Positions 1 to 10,103 of a stretch of 64,000 bases of DNA are shown one piece after another. The notes under the pieces were generated by a model that saw only the letters and a program-made list of their open reading frames with translations, made no database searches and was not told the DNA's origin. Numbering within the stretch: the first letter of the stretch is position 1; each line of letters begins with the position of its first letter. Where the stretch lies: positions 643,911 to 707,910 of the forward strand of contig NZ_JRFC01000014.1 of NCBI RefSeq assembly GCF_000769075.1, read 5' to 3'. The translations under genes and the position numbers were made by a program. This DNA comes from Porphyromonas sp. COT-290 OH3588 (lineage in GTDB: Bacteria > Bacteroidota > Bacteroidia > Bacteroidales > Porphyromonadaceae).

Positions 1-374
1 CTGTACCCACCAAGAATAGTCAAAAATCCCCAACGTGTAGGCCTACCAAAGGACAGTGCTACGCCTCTACGCTCGTAGTCCGGGAGATCTAGCAGACCAC
101 TATGCCCCCAAGTAAGGCGACCAACAGAAGAGAGGGGTTTATCCTTCATACGCACGTCCTGACCTAGATTTACCCCGAGGATTATCCGCCTCTGCTTGGG
201 GAAATAGGCTGGGTTGTGCTCTAGTCTGGCAATATCGCTCAGCGGTGTGATCGTCAGGTCGCTACTCTGTGCCATACTCGTGCCAGCACATATACAAGTC
301 AATAGAGCAGTCAGACCTATAAGCCTGAACCTAGTCACCCCAGCGACCATAGTACCCCACACGACCAACCTCAT
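1..374 (-). CDS. Exported, probably outer-membrane protein (N-terminal part, runs off the window)
   Basis: An open frame runs on the minus strand from an ATG at 374 to the window edge, about 124 codons. A purine-rich AGCGGAG lies just upstream of the start, 19 bases after the obg stop. An alternative ATG in frame is at 350. The N terminus is a signal peptide (hydrophobic LIGLTALLTCICAGTSMAQS, cut likely after AQ near residue 33). The mature part begins with a segment containing EHNPAYFP, reminiscent of the 'NPA' start of Bacteroidota outer-membrane beta-barrel families such as PorP/SprF or DUF5723. Only the start is visible, so the family is a guess. It probably shares the obg transcript. Confidence 0.7.
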   Translation of the reverse strand, partial: MRLVVWGTMVAGVTRFRLIGLTALLTCICAGTSMAQSSDLTITPLSDIARLEHNPAYFPKQRRIILGVNLGQDVRMKDKPLSSVGRLTWGHSGLLDLPDYERRGVALSFGRPTRWGFLTILGGY

Positions 375-393
375 AAACTCCGCTCTGCCTCTA

Positions 394-1554
394 CTATGGT
401 TCTTCGTCCCAGTCAATCTCAATATCCGTGTCCTCCCCCCAGTCTTCCTCGTCATACTCTTCGTCTTCCTCAATCTCTGGGGCATCGTCCCAGTCATCGT
501 CCCACTCTAGGCTCTTGATGTCCATAGCCTTGTGGACTATGCTCTCTACTTGGTGTTTGGTTTCTCGGTTGAGCTCTTTCCAGAGTAGGTCCTTGAGTTC
601 AACGAGCCCCATGTGTGCCACCGCAGAAATGAAAATCACAGGTAGCCCCTCAGGGAGCTCGGCACGTAGTAGCTCTTGCAGCTCTTGATCGATGAGGTCA
701 CACTTGGTAATGGCGAGTACCTTACGTTTGTCGGCAAGCTCGGCATTGTATTTGGTAAGTTCGCTCAGCAGAAGCTGATACTCCTGAGCGATATGCTCCG
801 TATCGGCAGGAATCATAAATAGCAGTAGAGCATTGCGCTCGATATGGCGCAGGAAGCGGAGTCCCAAACCCTTGCCTTCGGACGCCCCCTCGATAATCCC
901 CGGTATATCCGCCATCACGAAAGAGCGATTGTCGCGATACTGCACCATGCCCAGATTGGGCTCAAGAGTAGTAAAGGGATAGTTGGCAATCTTGGGCTTG
1001 GCTGCCGTCAGCACAGAGAGCAACGTAGACTTACCAGCATTAGGTAGCCCCACAAGCCCTACATCGGCGAGCATCTTGAGCTGGAGGATAACGGTACGCT
1101 CCTGAGCAGGCTCGCCCGGCTGTGCATAGCGAGGGGCTTGGTTCGTAGCGGTCTTGAAGTGGGTATTACCCTTACCTCCACGCCCACCCTTGAGGAGCAT
1201 CTCCACCTGACCGTCCCTGTTGAGGTCCATAATGAACTCGCCCGTCTCGGCATCGTAGACTACCGTCCCTACGGGCACCTCGATGGTGCGGTCCTCGCCG
1301 TCGGCACCAGTGGATCGTTTACCACTACCACCCTGCCCTGCCGTAGCCATGATGTGTCGCTCGTAGCGCAAGTGCAGGAGCGTCCAGTAGTTACCATTGG
1401 CACGGATGTAGACGTGTCCGCCACGTCCTCCGTCGCCACCGTCTGGGCCACCCTTGGGGATATATTTCTCTCGTCGGAAATGCGAAGATCCTCTGCCGCC
1501 CTTACCCGAGCGGCAGTAGATCTTGACATAATCGACAAAATTTGATTCTGCCAT
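394..1554 (-). CDS. obg: Obg/CgtA GTPase
   Basis: Large-subunit-associated GTPase for ribosome assembly and stress control. The 386-residue protein starts with the glycine-rich Obg fold (residues 1-160, with [11 protein letters not shown] and GGRGGKGN). The G domain follows, with the P-loop GLPNAGKS, switch segment [12 protein letters not shown] and the base-recognition TKCD. The last 40 residues are almost wholly Asp, Glu and Trp, a long acidic tail of the kind seen in many Obg proteins. It lies 16 bases after adk on the same strand, consistent with an hpt-adk-obg run. Confidence 0.97.
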   Translation of the reverse strand: MAESNFVDYVKIYCRSGKGGRGSSHFRREKYIPKGGPDGGDGGRGGHVYIRANGNYWTLLHLRYERHIMATAGQGGSGKRSTGADGEDRTIEVPVGTVVYDAETGEFIMDLNRDGQVEMLLKGGRGGKGNTHFKTATNQAPRYAQPGEPAQERTVILQLKMLADVGLVGLPNAGKSTLLSVLTAAKPKIANYPFTTLEPNLGMVQYRDNRSFVMADIPGIIEGASEGKGLGLRFLRHIERNALLLFMIPADTEHIAQEYQLLLSELTKYNAELADKRKVLAITKCDLIDQELQELLRAELPEGLPVIFISAVAHMGLVELKDLLWKELNRETKHQVESIVHKAMDIKSLEWDDDWDDAPEIEEDEEYDEEDWGEDTDIEIDWDEEP

Positions 1555-1570
1555 TGTTTTGGTTTGATGT

Positions 1571-2143
1571 TTACTTGAGGCTATCTACCACAGCCGAGAT
1601 ACGTGCTGTGATATCGGAGATAGCGCCCATACCCTCTAGGGCATAGTGAACTCCCTTCTTGGCGTAATACTCAGCCAGAGGGGCAGTCTGGGCATGATAG
1701 ACCGATAGACGCTTCTGTATCGTTTCTAGATTGTCATCACTACGGCCACTCTCCTGCCCACGCTTAAGCAGACGCTGCACCAATTCGTCTTCGTCTACCT
1801 GTAGGTCTAGCACGGCATGCACAGCAGTCTGGTACTTAGCCAGCAGACCGTCGAGAGCCTCTGCCTGTGGCACTGTACGAGGAAAGCCGTCGAGGATAAG
1901 GCCTATCTTGGGCTTACGCTCCTCAAGCACGCGCTCGATTAGACCGATGATGAGCTCGTCTGGTACTAACTGACCAGCATCTATATAGCCCTTGGCCGCC
2001 TGACCTAGCTCGGTCTGCGCCTTGATAGCCGCACGCAGCAGATCCCCAGTAGACACATGGTCAAATCCATACTTCTCGATGAGCACTTCGCTCTGAGTGC
2101 CTTTGCCAGAGCCGGGAGCTCCAAAGATGATAAGATTTAGCAT
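1571..2143 (-). CDS. adk: Adenylate kinase
   Basis: Interconverts AMP + ATP and 2 ADP in the cytosol. At 190 residues it is the short form without a zinc-binding LID. Visible motifs are the P-loop [10 protein letters not shown] at residues 8-17, STGDLLR for AMP binding, ILDGFPRT and the LID arginines around [14 protein letters not shown]. It sits between hpt (24 bases upstream) and obg (16 bases downstream), all on the minus strand. Confidence 0.97.
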   Translation of the reverse strand: MLNLIIFGAPGSGKGTQSEVLIEKYGFDHVSTGDLLRAAIKAQTELGQAAKGYIDAGQLVPDELIIGLIERVLEERKPKIGLILDGFPRTVPQAEALDGLLAKYQTAVHAVLDLQVDEDELVQRLLKRGQESGRSDDNLETIQKRLSVYHAQTAPLAEYYAKKGVHYALEGMGAISDITARISAVVDSLK

Positions 2144-2167
2144 ACTTAATGTATTATATTTTACAGT

Positions 2168-2725
2168 TTAGTCCTTGAGTTGATAGATATCCTTGTACAT
2201 ACGGCCATAATCGTCGTAGTCTAAGCCGTGCCCTACGATGAACTTAGGGTCAATCTCCATGGCTACATACTGGGCATGTACATCACACTTGAGCGCAGCA
2301 GGCTTGCTGAGCATCGACGCAATATGCACCTCTTGAGCACCTTGGGTAAGGTAGAGGTCGCGCACGCACTGCATCGTATAGCCTGTGTCAATCAGGTCCT
2401 CCACAATGACGACGATACGCCCCTTAATGCGCTCAGGTGCTACAGGCATAATCTCTTTGAGCTTCATGGTGCTCTGCGTACCCTCATAGCTCGAGTAGCG
2501 TGCGAAGGCTACTTCAAAGTCTTCGTCGATGGCATACATCAGCTCGGAGGCAAACATAAACGCCCCGTTCATAACGCAGACAAACAGCGGGTTCTTGCCC
2601 TTAAAGTCCTCTTTGAGCCTATGCCCTAGAGCCACAACCGCTTTATTGATTTCCTCGGCCGTGATATAGAGCTCAAACTGCCGACCATGCAATGTAACTT
2701 CCTTCATTTGGATATGATGCAACAT
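2168..2725 (-). CDS. hpt: Hypoxanthine phosphoribosyltransferase
   Basis: Purine salvage: converts hypoxanthine (and probably guanine) with PRPP to the nucleotide. The PRPP-binding loop IVVIVEDLIDTGYT lies near residue 105, and the C-terminal DYDDYGRMYKD region matches the family. Length 185 residues is normal. The first ATG is at 2725. A second in-frame ATG at 2707 (MKEVTLHG) is equally plausible because neither has a clear ribosome binding site, as is common in Bacteroidota. A -7 box lies just upstream at 2740-2747. Confidence 0.95.
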   Translation of the reverse strand: MLHHIQMKEVTLHGRQFELYITAEEINKAVVALGHRLKEDFKGKNPLFVCVMNGAFMFASELMYAIDEDFEVAFARYSSYEGTQSTMKLKEIMPVAPERIKGRIVVIVEDLIDTGYTMQCVRDLYLTQGAQEVHIASMLSKPAALKCDVHAQYVAMEIDPKFIVGHGLDYDDYGRMYKDIYQLKD

Positions 2726-2739
2726 TTGTGATTAAAACA

Positions 2740-2747
2740 CAAAGGTA
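2740..2747 (-). promoter_or_regulatory. Probable -7 promoter box for hpt
   Basis: On the minus strand this reads TACCTTTG, a full match to the Bacteroidota -7 consensus TAnnTTTG, 15 bases before the first hpt ATG. No TTG lies at the usual 19-21 base distance, so the call rests on the -7 box alone. A start this close to the ATG favours the second ATG at 2707. Confidence 0.45.
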
Positions 2748-2841
2748 CATCTATTCCGCCAAACGTCAGATATATGCACTGCCCAGCTTTGAAATGTATT
2801 GAATCGTTTATCCAAGGGATATAATCATTGCGATAATAAAT

Positions 2842-2875
2842 GGGGCTGTAGCAAGTTTGATTTTGCTACAGCCCC
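2842..2875. repeat. GGGGCTGT-type hairpin, copy 1
   Basis: Perfect 13-base arms (GGGGCTGTAGCAA and its complement) around an 8-base spacer, followed on the plus strand by TCTTTT. It lies 33 bases beyond the ychF stop. The same stem, with small changes, recurs at 20438, 35006, 38109 and 39094. It is terminator-like, but it is also a dispersed repeat. Confidence 0.75.
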
Positions 2876-2908
2876 TCTTTTGTTCGTTATTGAATTCGAT
2901 AGAACCGC

Positions 2909-4012
2909 CTAGACGTTGAAGCGGAAGTGCATGATGTCGCCGTCCTGCACCACGTATTCCTTGCCCTCGACAGCCATTTTACCAGCTTCCTTGACTGCTG
3001 TTTCGCCGCCATAGTGAATGAAGTCGTCGAACTTGATAACCTCAGCACGAATGAAGCCCTTCTCAAAGTCGGTATGAATGACGCCTGCACACTGAGGAGC
3101 CTTGCTCCCCTTGGTGTACGTCCAAGCACGGACCTCCTGCACCCCAGCGGTGAAGTAGGTCTGCAAGCCGAGCAAACTATAAGCAGCCTTGATAAGACGT
3201 GCCACACCACTCTCCTCTAGGCCAATCTCGCCGAGGAACATCTGACGCTCCTCGTAGGTCTCTAGCTCGGCAATCTCGCTCTCGATTTTAGCCGCTACAA
3301 CCAAGATATCGGCAGACTCACCCTTGATCGCCTCACGCACGGCTTCCACATACTTATTGCCCGACACGGCACTCGCCTCATCAACGTTGCACACATAGAG
3401 CACAGGCTTGCTCGTGAGCAAATACAACTCCTTGGCGATCTTCTGCTCGTCTTTGGTGTCGAAAGTTACCGTACGGGCATTGAGCCCCTGCTCGAGGGCA
3501 GCCTTGTAGCGGAGGAGCACCTCATAGGTCTGCTTGGCCACCTTGTCGCCACCTGTCTGCGCCTGCTTGGCTACTTTCTGTATGCGTGCCTCTACCGTTT
3601 CCAGATCCTTGAGCTGTAGCTCCGTATCAATGATCCCCTTATCACGCACGGGGTCTACCGAGCCATCTACGTGGGTGATGTTGTCGTCATCGAAGCAGCG
3701 CAATACATGCAGTATCGCATCAGTCTCGCGGATATTGGCGAGGAACTTATTCCCTAGCCCCTCGCCCTTGCTAGCTCCTTTGACTAGACCCGCAATATCT
3801 ACAATCTCCACTGTGGTAGGGACGATGCGCTGGGGATTGATGATTTCGGCTAATTTATTGAGACGCTCATCGGGCACAGTGATTACCCCTACGTTGGGCT
3901 CGATTGTACAGAAGGGGAAGTTAGCAGACTGCGCCTTAGCGTTTGATAGGCAGTTGAAAAGCGTAGATTTACCCACATTGGGTAGACCTACGATGCCGCA
4001 TTGTAATGCCAT
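2909..4012 (-). CDS. ychF: YchF/Ola1-type ATPase
   Basis: Obg-like P-loop protein that prefers ATP and binds ribosomes. The 367 residues show the P-loop GLPNVGKS at residues 8-15, switch TIEPNVG, DIAG, and the altered base-recognition segment CNVDEAS in place of NKxD, which marks YchF. The C-terminal TGS domain ends in DIMHFRFNV. It is monocistronic by position, with its own strong promoter at 4046-4078. Confidence 0.97.
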   Translation of the reverse strand: MALQCGIVGLPNVGKSTLFNCLSNAKAQSANFPFCTIEPNVGVITVPDERLNKLAEIINPQRIVPTTVEIVDIAGLVKGASKGEGLGNKFLANIRETDAILHVLRCFDDDNITHVDGSVDPVRDKGIIDTELQLKDLETVEARIQKVAKQAQTGGDKVAKQTYEVLLRYKAALEQGLNARTVTFDTKDEQKIAKELYLLTSKPVLYVCNVDEASAVSGNKYVEAVREAIKGESADILVVAAKIESEIAELETYEERQMFLGEIGLEESGVARLIKAAYSLLGLQTYFTAGVQEVRAWTYTKGSKAPQCAGVIHTDFEKGFIRAEVIKFDDFIHYGGETAVKEAGKMAVEGKEYVVQDGDIMHFRFNV

Positions 4013-4045
4013 TTTTCTATTTCTATTATCTAATTATTTCTACGA

Positions 4046-4078
4046 CAAAGATAAACACAGAACCCTATTCGCCCCAAA
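4046..4078 (-). promoter_or_regulatory. Bacteroidota-type promoter for ychF
   Basis: Reading the minus strand: TTTG (4078-4075), 21 bases, then TATCTTTG (4053-4046), a full match to the -33/-7 consensus. It lies 34 bases before the ychF ATG. Confidence 0.75.
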
Positions 4079-4146
4079 TAGCCACTGGCCGAGCCCTCGA
4101 GGGCAATGACTCAATGGGAGCATATATGGGGCATCAATCCGATTTA

Positions 4147-4809
4147 ACGTGAGTTCGGTATAAGAAATGGAGTAAGGATTCAGTAGTTTTTCTTGATTCT
4201 CAGTGGTTTATCTACTGTAAGAATGGGAGATATTTAGTATCTTTAAGTTGTAAGTCAAACAGATAACCAAATACTCCCATCCTATGGATAAGGCAAAGTT
4301 AGTAGAAATATATTGTGTAGTTGACTACGCTGGGCTGGTTTTATGGGTTTAAGCTACATCTCGTGATTAATGACAGAGGGGAAATCATCACTTTTAGAAT
4401 CACCCATGGAGCTACAGATGATAGAGAACCTTTGAAGAGTGATGCCTTTACAAACAAGCTCTTTGGTAAACTCGTGGCTGACAGAGGATACATCTCACAG
4501 GATCTATTTGAACGACTGTTTGTTGATGATATTCATATGATTACCAAGCGCAAACGCAATATGAAGAACCCCTTGATGCATCTGCATGACAAGGTTCTTC
4601 TGCGTAAACGTGCCTTGATTGAATCGGGTAACGACCAACTCAAGAACATTGCCCAATCGAACATACCAGACATCGTACCATACACAACTTTTGCTCCAAT
4701 CTACTTGCAGGACTCATTGCTTACCAATCCTTGGAGAAGAAGCCTTCACTAGACTTAGAGCACGTAGTCAATAATCTAAAAAGAGCTTAGGCTTACGCCG
4801 AACTCACGT
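4147..4809 (+). mobile_element. IS982-family element, internally deleted
   Basis: Bounded by 18-base inverted ends: ACGTGAGTTCGGTATAAG at 4147-4164, and on the minus strand ACGTGAGTTCGGCGTAAG at 4809-4792, with two differences. The 663 bp are well short of the roughly 1 kb usual for the family. The transposase inside is broken (4284-4790). No clear target-site duplication was seen. A second, end-only copy is at 20041. The element is probably immobile. Confidence 0.85.
4284..4790 (+). pseudogene. IS982-type transposase, deleted and frameshifted
   Basis: The start MDKAKLVEIYCVV is in one frame and then jumps at about 4321 into another frame coding the DDE part (GWFYGFKLHLVINDRGE, DDREPLK, LVADRGYIS, ITKRKRNMKN, LLRKRALIES). 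The conserved end NLLAGLIAY...LEKKPSLDLE is back in the first frame from about 4683. So there is one internal deletion of roughly a third of the gene, plus a second frameshift near 4665-4683. The copy at 20041 shows part of what was lost (it continues DDFVKVLI after CVV). Confidence 0.85.
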
Positions 4810-4839
4810 AAGACTACTTGTGGATAAAAATAATCAAGC

Positions 4840-6129
4840 TCATTTGAGCGTAATTCGTTTTGCCCTCGGTCCTACTAGGAGGATGTATATGCCTCGCTCG
4901 AGTTTACTAAGATCGAGGGAATCGTCTTCCCCTTGCAGGATCTGTTGTCGCACCAATTTGCCATCTAGTGTGTAGAGTCTTAGTGGCTCTCCATGGTGTG
5001 CGCCTACTATATTGACATAGGTGTAAGCTGGGTTGGGGTATAAGTGCAGATCATCTCTTGAGAGCCTAGGCTGGGATATTCCCTCCGGATGGATATAGAC
5101 AACGCCTTTATTACTCACTTTCCCGTCTTCCCCAATACCTCCGTTATAGTCTCTGACAGAGAATCCTTTTTCGGTAGCCAGATCAACGATTTCTTGGCTT
5201 ACTTCGTTTCCCTCATTGAGGTTCTTTTTGTCGATACAGACGAATGGTGTGTTTGGCGTTACATCCCTCAGGGAGCTTACTAACCTTTTTAGGGAAGAGT
5301 CTTTTAGTCGGTTGCTGTGTAGCGATAGGAACACAAACGAAGTTCGATCGCTTACCCGTATGTCTGTCAACTTATTGATTGAGCAATCTAATGTTCTACA
5401 CTCAGGGGAATGACTCAGGTCTATTTCGCCAAGGTCATTGCCTCTACAGTATAGTCTGGTAAGATTATCGCAGGATCGAAGGTCAAGACTTCGAATATTA
5501 TTGTTTTCACAGTTTAGTCTCTCTAAGTTGGAACCAGAGAGCTCGAGGCGTTCTAGAGCATTACCCGAACAATCTACCTCGGATAGCTTAGGCTTGTTAC
5601 TTAAATCTATTTCTCTGAGTTTGTTATTTTGGCATGTTAGCATCTGCAGATTGGGGCTTTTGCTAAGATCGAGCTCCTCCAATTGGTTGTTTTCGCAGTA
5701 TAGTGAGCCTAGCGTAACATTAGAGAGGTCAAGTCGCTTGAGTTGATTGTTGGAGCAGTCGATATAGCCGAAACGAGTATGCTTGCCGAGGTCTATCTCG
5801 GTGAGCCCACAGCGAGGAACCATCAAGAGCCCAATATCACCAAAGAGCTTAAGTGTAGGGCTGGTTACCTTATAGAACATTTTGAGAAAAAAGGCTTCCC
5901 TCTTCTCAATAAGTGTTGCTCCTTCTAGTCGAAATGTTTTGGAATCATCAGCAAACTCCATAACAATAGTATCCCCGATGGCCTTGTTTGTCTTCATCGT
6001 GATGACTACATCTTCGTCAACTTGAGCCCCTAGTGGTAGAGAGAGCAATAGTAGTAGACCTACAAGTAAGCTGCTGTTTATGTTCCTTATATGGGTATTA
6101 AGGCATTGTTTTATAGTGTTCATAGCCAT
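4840..6129 (-). CDS. Secreted leucine-rich-repeat protein with T9SS sorting domain
   Basis: Signal peptide at residues 15-36 (LLVGLLLLLSLPLGAQ). A run of roughly 21-residue LRR units fills residues 105-285 (LDLSN, LYCENNQLEELDLSK and similar). The C-terminal 75 residues are a type A T9SS sorting domain: LYPNPAYTYV, LYTLDGKLV, LERGIYIL, ending KRITLK. Such proteins cross the outer membrane by T9SS and are usually attached to surface A-LPS. Paralogues are at 7438 and 35309; this one lacks the extra beta domain between the LRRs and the tail. Start: the first ATG at 6129; an in-frame ATG at 6123 is equally possible. Confidence 0.85.
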   Translation of the reverse strand: MAMNTIKQCLNTHIRNINSSLLVGLLLLLSLPLGAQVDEDVVITMKTNKAIGDTIVMEFADDSKTFRLEGATLIEKREAFFLKMFYKVTSPTLKLFGDIGLLMVPRCGLTEIDLGKHTRFGYIDCSNNQLKRLDLSNVTLGSLYCENNQLEELDLSKSPNLQMLTCQNNKLREIDLSNKPKLSEVDCSGNALERLELSGSNLERLNCENNNIRSLDLRSCDNLTRLYCRGNDLGEIDLSHSPECRTLDCSINKLTDIRVSDRTSFVFLSLHSNRLKDSSLKRLVSSLRDVTPNTPFVCIDKKNLNEGNEVSQEIVDLATEKGFSVRDYNGGIGEDGKVSNKGVVYIHPEGISQPRLSRDDLHLYPNPAYTYVNIVGAHHGEPLRLYTLDGKLVRQQILQGEDDSLDLSKLERGIYILLVGPRAKRITLK

Positions 6130-6809
6130 TTAATTAATTGGGTTTAGCGGAGGGTTATTCATACAACTTCGAGCAAACATATTCATTTTAATGTGAGTTC
6201 GGCATAGGGATTACTGTACCCCGTTGATCGACCACGCCATACGCGACGTTGTCGCTTAAAGAGCTAAGGTACTACTATAAAGCCTCAAAGGGGAGCTACT
6301 CGGGTGCTATTAGGATTTCTCTCGTATCTCCAGTACTTCGGTACGCTAGAGGGTAGTACCATCGTCAAAGGTTATCACGAAGCGTAGCTTAACCTTCTGC
6401 TGACTAGGGGCTTCTAGAAACTCCATAGATAATGCCAGCAAAGATCGCAAACATGGCAATCATTAAATACTTCGCTTTCATCGTTCTTATCCAATTATCT
6501 AACTTAAATCAAGGGATCAAGAATACTCTGGCTTCTCTACACCTCCATCGCCTATTCATAGTAGTTCTAATAGATTGGCAAGATGAAACCGAGTACAACC
6601 AAATAGATCTGATGCAAATGTACATAATATTTCTCTTCGAATCAACGCTCTAGATACTATGTGTAAGCATTTTACCTAGACTTAGAGCGAGCTCTCTATT
6701 GGGGATACTAGCCTAATGGGGTATAGCTTGGAAATTCTATCCTCCTATGCTCAATTCCTCCCGATAGGCTACACCACATGCTACGATGAAAAACGGAAAA
6801 CATGGCAAT
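6130..6809. other. Gene-free stretch with one IS-end-like sequence
   Basis: No supported gene. At 6191-6207 the sequence TGTGAGTTCGGCATAGG resembles the ends of the IS982 element at 4147, so it may be a solo end. Short open frames here (for example 6432-6653) have no recognisable motifs. Confidence 0.4.
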
Positions 6810-7165
6810 CAGCTTTTCGCGCTTTTCGTTAAATGATGTAAACGAATTGGCGTCAAATTGGGACGAATGGCGAACTACTTCTAGGGCGATTGGTTCGCCT
6901 TCGCGAAAAAACTCTAAGCGTTTTTCTTGGATTGTAGGACTAATCCGATGCGATGTGTACACACATCCGAAAAGATTAGTGCAGAGAAATTCTGAAATCG
7001 GAGCTTGACTTAGATTAAATCGGAGCAAACTCCATTTTATCCAGCTCATTATTAAACCAATACAAATTAGACGTTTTAAGCGGTTGTTTTCATTCAGCTG
7101 GGACTAAGTGCCAAATTGAAGGTAAACGCAGTGTAGAGCCTCCTAGAGGCCAAATACGCGATCTG
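6810..7165 (-). repeat. 340-bp dispersed repeat, copy 1 (reverse orientation)
   Basis: Read on the minus strand it starts with CGTATTTGGCCTCTAGGAGG near 7160. It continues through TTGGCACTT, CAGCTGAATGAAAACAACCG, GGATTAGTCCTACAATCC and ends near TTAACGAAAA at about 6815. The order of blocks matches the five forward copies at 19676, 26013, 38348, 51674 and 63628. A 113-codon open frame in it (6708-7049) is not conserved as protein in the other copies. Confidence 0.8.
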
Positions 7166-7437
7166 CCGTTTTTCGCCCATCTTCAAAGCATTTCTCTCAT
7201 CAACATTCTGGAATTTGAGCTAAAATATAAATCTAGCCCCTTTTAGCTTGTCTCCCACAGATGGGGCTAGGTGGGGGCTAGATAGAGATATTCAAACATT
7301 GCTTATGCCGTGTTTTTGAGTGTATTGTCTAGGTAAAATCAACAAAATGCAAGGGTTTTATACATAAAATCCGCAACTTTGCCGAATGTAGTGTGCGAAT
7401 CATCTATTCGCAAAGTGTATCATTAATAAACTTAACG

Positions 7438-8796
7438 ATGAAACATCTAAAATTTATGAGCAGAGCTGCCATGCTTTGCCTCCTATTAGGATTGATTTTC
7501 CCCCTTGCTGCCCTAGCACAAGACCAGCCTGTCATCAAGATAGTTGTGGATAAAGAATCTGGCGAAACGATTTCGCTAGGCATCAAAGGGGCGCCCGATG
7601 TGAAGATCGAGGGTGTCAAAGAGCCTTTCGAGAGCGGTAGAGGCTGGCACGACCGCAAGACTTACACGCTTACAGGTAAAGAAATCAAGATTGTGGGTCG
7701 AGTAGACGAGCTAGACTGCTCGGAGAATGATGTAACCTCACTCGAGATCTCTACTCAGACTCTCAACTTAGAGTACCTAGGCTGCCAAGACAACGCCCTC
7801 GAAACGATCGACTTCTCCAAGAGCCCCAACCTACGCTTTCTTGTAGCACCGGGCAATATGTTTACTAAGCTGGACGTCAGCCAGCTCAAAAACTTGGAGA
7901 GCCTAGACCTGAACTTCAACAAGCTCACAAGCATTGACCTAAGTGCAAACACCAAGCTCAAGGAGCTACGTATATCTGGCAATGCGGCGCTCTCGGCTCT
8001 CGATCTGAGCAAAAACACCGAGCTAGCCTATCTCGTATGCGAGAACATCAGCAAGCTCACTTGGCTAGACATAGCGAACAACCAAAAACTCCTTGGCTTG
8101 CACATCGCTGGGAACAAACTATCTCCCCACGCTATGGCACATTTGGTCAGCCAGCTCCCCACCCTCTCCGAGGCTCAGAGAGAGAAAGAGGGCAAGCTAG
8201 TCGTTGTAGACGGCACCAACAATAGAGAGTACCAACGCCTCAGCCCTATCACAGTGGCAGAAGCCAAGGCAAAGGGCTGGAAGGTGCTCGACAGGAATGG
8301 TGGAGCAGAGCCTAAGCCCTACGAGGGAGTAGAGATTAAGTTCGAGGTCAAGCTCCCAGAGGTTGAGCATGCTACTCTGTCGATCAAGGGCAACCCCAAC
8401 CTCAAGGCAGTACTATTCGGCACAGAGCTAGAGCTGATTGTAGAGCCAGCGACAGACTACAAGGTGGCTGAGGTCAAGGTAGATGGCGTAGCCCTCAAGG
8501 CACCATACAAGTTCGTGGTGACCAAAGAGCCAGAGATCGTAGTGGTAGTCAAGCACAAGACCTCAGTGAGCGATGTGGCGGCTACGGCCTTCACTCTACA
8601 CCCCAATCCTGCTGTGAGCTATGTAGAGCTCTCAGGTGTTGAGGCAGGGGCTACCGTACAGCTGCTCGACCTATCTGGTCGCCTCGTACTAGAGCGCAAG
8701 CTCTCGGCAGATGCTCGTGTAGACGTATCTACACTTGCCAAGGGCATCTACCTGCTCAAAGTAGGCAAGCACGTAAGTAAGCTCTCGATCCGCTAA
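7438..8796 (+). CDS. Secreted leucine-rich-repeat protein with T9SS sorting domain
   Basis: Start chosen at 7438, which places the signal peptide (AAMLCLLLGLIFPLAALAQ) at the N terminus; an in-frame ATG at 7393 would add 15 residues. After a short beta segment come LRR units (LDCSENDV, LDLNFNKLTSIDLS, LDLSKN) at about residues 90-235. Next is a beta domain of the 'bacterial repeat' kind (about 315-385, with ATLSIKGNPNLKAVLFG and VDGVALKAPYKFVV). A type A T9SS tail closes the protein (LHPNPAVSYVELSG, LLDLSGRLV, LAKGIYLL, SKLSIR). It is a paralogue of the genes at 4840 and 35309. A strong hairpin follows at 8833. Confidence 0.85.
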   Translation: MKHLKFMSRAAMLCLLLGLIFPLAALAQDQPVIKIVVDKESGETISLGIKGAPDVKIEGVKEPFESGRGWHDRKTYTLTGKEIKIVGRVDELDCSENDVTSLEISTQTLNLEYLGCQDNALETIDFSKSPNLRFLVAPGNMFTKLDVSQLKNLESLDLNFNKLTSIDLSANTKLKELRISGNAALSALDLSKNTELAYLVCENISKLTWLDIANNQKLLGLHIAGNKLSPHAMAHLVSQLPTLSEAQREKEGKLVVVDGTNNREYQRLSPITVAEAKAKGWKVLDRNGGAEPKPYEGVEIKFEVKLPEVEHATLSIKGNPNLKAVLFGTELELIVEPATDYKVAEVKVDGVALKAPYKFVVTKEPEIVVVVKHKTSVSDVAATAFTLHPNPAVSYVELSGVEAGATVQLLDLSGRLVLERKLSADARVDVSTLAKGIYLLKVGKHVSKLSIR

Positions 8797-8832
8797 GCTA
8801 GCTTTCGGCTAGATACGCCTAAGATGAATATA

Positions 8833-8880
8833 AGACAAGGCGGTGCGTGGGTGTACAAACCTCGACGCACCGCCTTGTCT
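8833..8880 (+). terminator. Hairpin terminator of the LRR gene
   Basis: 16-base perfect arms (AGACAAGGCGGTGCGT and complement) with a 16-base loop, 36 bases after the stop. There is no long T run. Confidence 0.7.
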
Positions 8881-9053
8881 ATGACATCTATCCGCTTCTA
8901 GGGAGGGGGCAATAGTTTGATATATGGCTGATTGATGGAAGTTACACCCTCGTTTATCCGTCTGTAAAACAATACTTTCATTTTGCAGGAATGAGGATTA
9001 ACCACTATCTTCGTAAGCTAATAAACAGAGATTACAAGAGTAGACAAGACTAA

Positions 9054-10046
9054 ATGGAAATAGTAGTTAGCGGTATTCGCCCCACTGGCAACTTGCACTT
9101 GGGCAACTACTTCGGGGCTGTACGCGCATTCGTCCAGATGCAGAGAGAGTATGACTGTCGTTTCTTCATCGCAGACTGGCACTCCTTGACGACGCATCCG
9201 CACCCCGACAACATCGTGCGCAATGCTTATACAATCCTAGCAGAGTATCTGGCCTGTGGTCTAGACCCAGAGCAAGCAACGATCTATATACAGAGTGATG
9301 TACCCGAGGTGCTGGAGCTCTATCTATACCTCAATATGAATGCCTATCTGGGCGAGCTAGAGCGCACGACGAGCTTCAAAGAGAAGGCTCGTCAGCAGCC
9401 CGACAACGTCAATGCGGGACTATTGACCTACCCTGCACTTATGGCAGCCGATATCCTACTACACAAAGGAGTGAAGGTACCAGTAGGCAAGGACCAAGAG
9501 CAGAATATGGAGATGGCACGTAAGTTCGCTCGACGCTTCAATACGATCTATGGGGTAGACTACTTCGCAGAGCCACAGAGCTACTCTCTAGCAGGCAAGG
9601 CCGTCAAAGTACCGGGGCTAGATGGCTCTGGTAAGATGGGCAAGAGCGACGGCAACTGCATCTACTTGATGGACGACGAGAAAACCATCAGTAAGAAGGT
9701 GATGAAAGCCGTAACGGACTCGGGCCCCACCGAGCCCAATAGCGAGAAGCCAGACGTGATACAAAATCTATTTACTTTCATGGAGATTGTGTCTACGCCA
9801 GAGGTTTACCAGCACTTCGATGAGCTATACAACAACTGCTCCATTCGCTACGGCGATATGAAGAAGCAGCTTGCGGCCGATATTAACGCCTACGCTGCGC
9901 CTATCCGTGAGCGCATCGCTGAGTTTAGCGCAGACCAAGATCAGCTGCGCCGCATCGCTCGTCAAGGAGCAGAGCGAGCTCGTGAGCATGCCGCCAAGAC
10001 GATCGAGGAAGTTCGCCGCATCATTGGGTTCCGCTCGGGCAAATAA
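9054..10046 (+). CDS. trpS: Tryptophanyl-tRNA synthetase
   Basis: Class I synthetase charging tRNA-Trp. Length 330 residues is typical. It has the HIGH-type motif TGNLHLGNY near residue 11 and the KMSKS-type motif GKMGKSDGN near 196, with the tryptophan pocket segment DWHSLTTH. It is followed at 57 bases by the DUF3127 gene on the same strand. Confidence 0.97.
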   Translation: MEIVVSGIRPTGNLHLGNYFGAVRAFVQMQREYDCRFFIADWHSLTTHPHPDNIVRNAYTILAEYLACGLDPEQATIYIQSDVPEVLELYLYLNMNAYLGELERTTSFKEKARQQPDNVNAGLLTYPALMAADILLHKGVKVPVGKDQEQNMEMARKFARRFNTIYGVDYFAEPQSYSLAGKAVKVPGLDGSGKMGKSDGNCIYLMDDEKTISKKVMKAVTDSGPTEPNSEKPDVIQNLFTFMEIVSTPEVYQHFDELYNNCSIRYGDMKKQLAADINAYAAPIRERIAEFSADQDQLRRIARQGAERAREHAAKTIEEVRRIIGFRSGK

Positions 10047-10103
10047 TCAGACTTAATACAATATATAACGATAGATAACCCAACGCAAAGGGGATAAAAA
10101 ATT

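Noticed and set aside
3534..4109. 191-codon plus-strand frame
   Set aside because: Antisense to the GTP-binding half of ychF; low-complexity Ser/Leu/Arg composition.
6432..6653. 73-codon plus-strand frame with a hydrophobic stretch
   Set aside because: No family motif, no promoter, and it lies in decayed repeat-rich DNA; not enough to call a gene.
6708..7049. 113-codon open frame on the minus strand
   Set aside because: Lies inside the dispersed repeat; the other copies do not keep the frame or the protein sequence.
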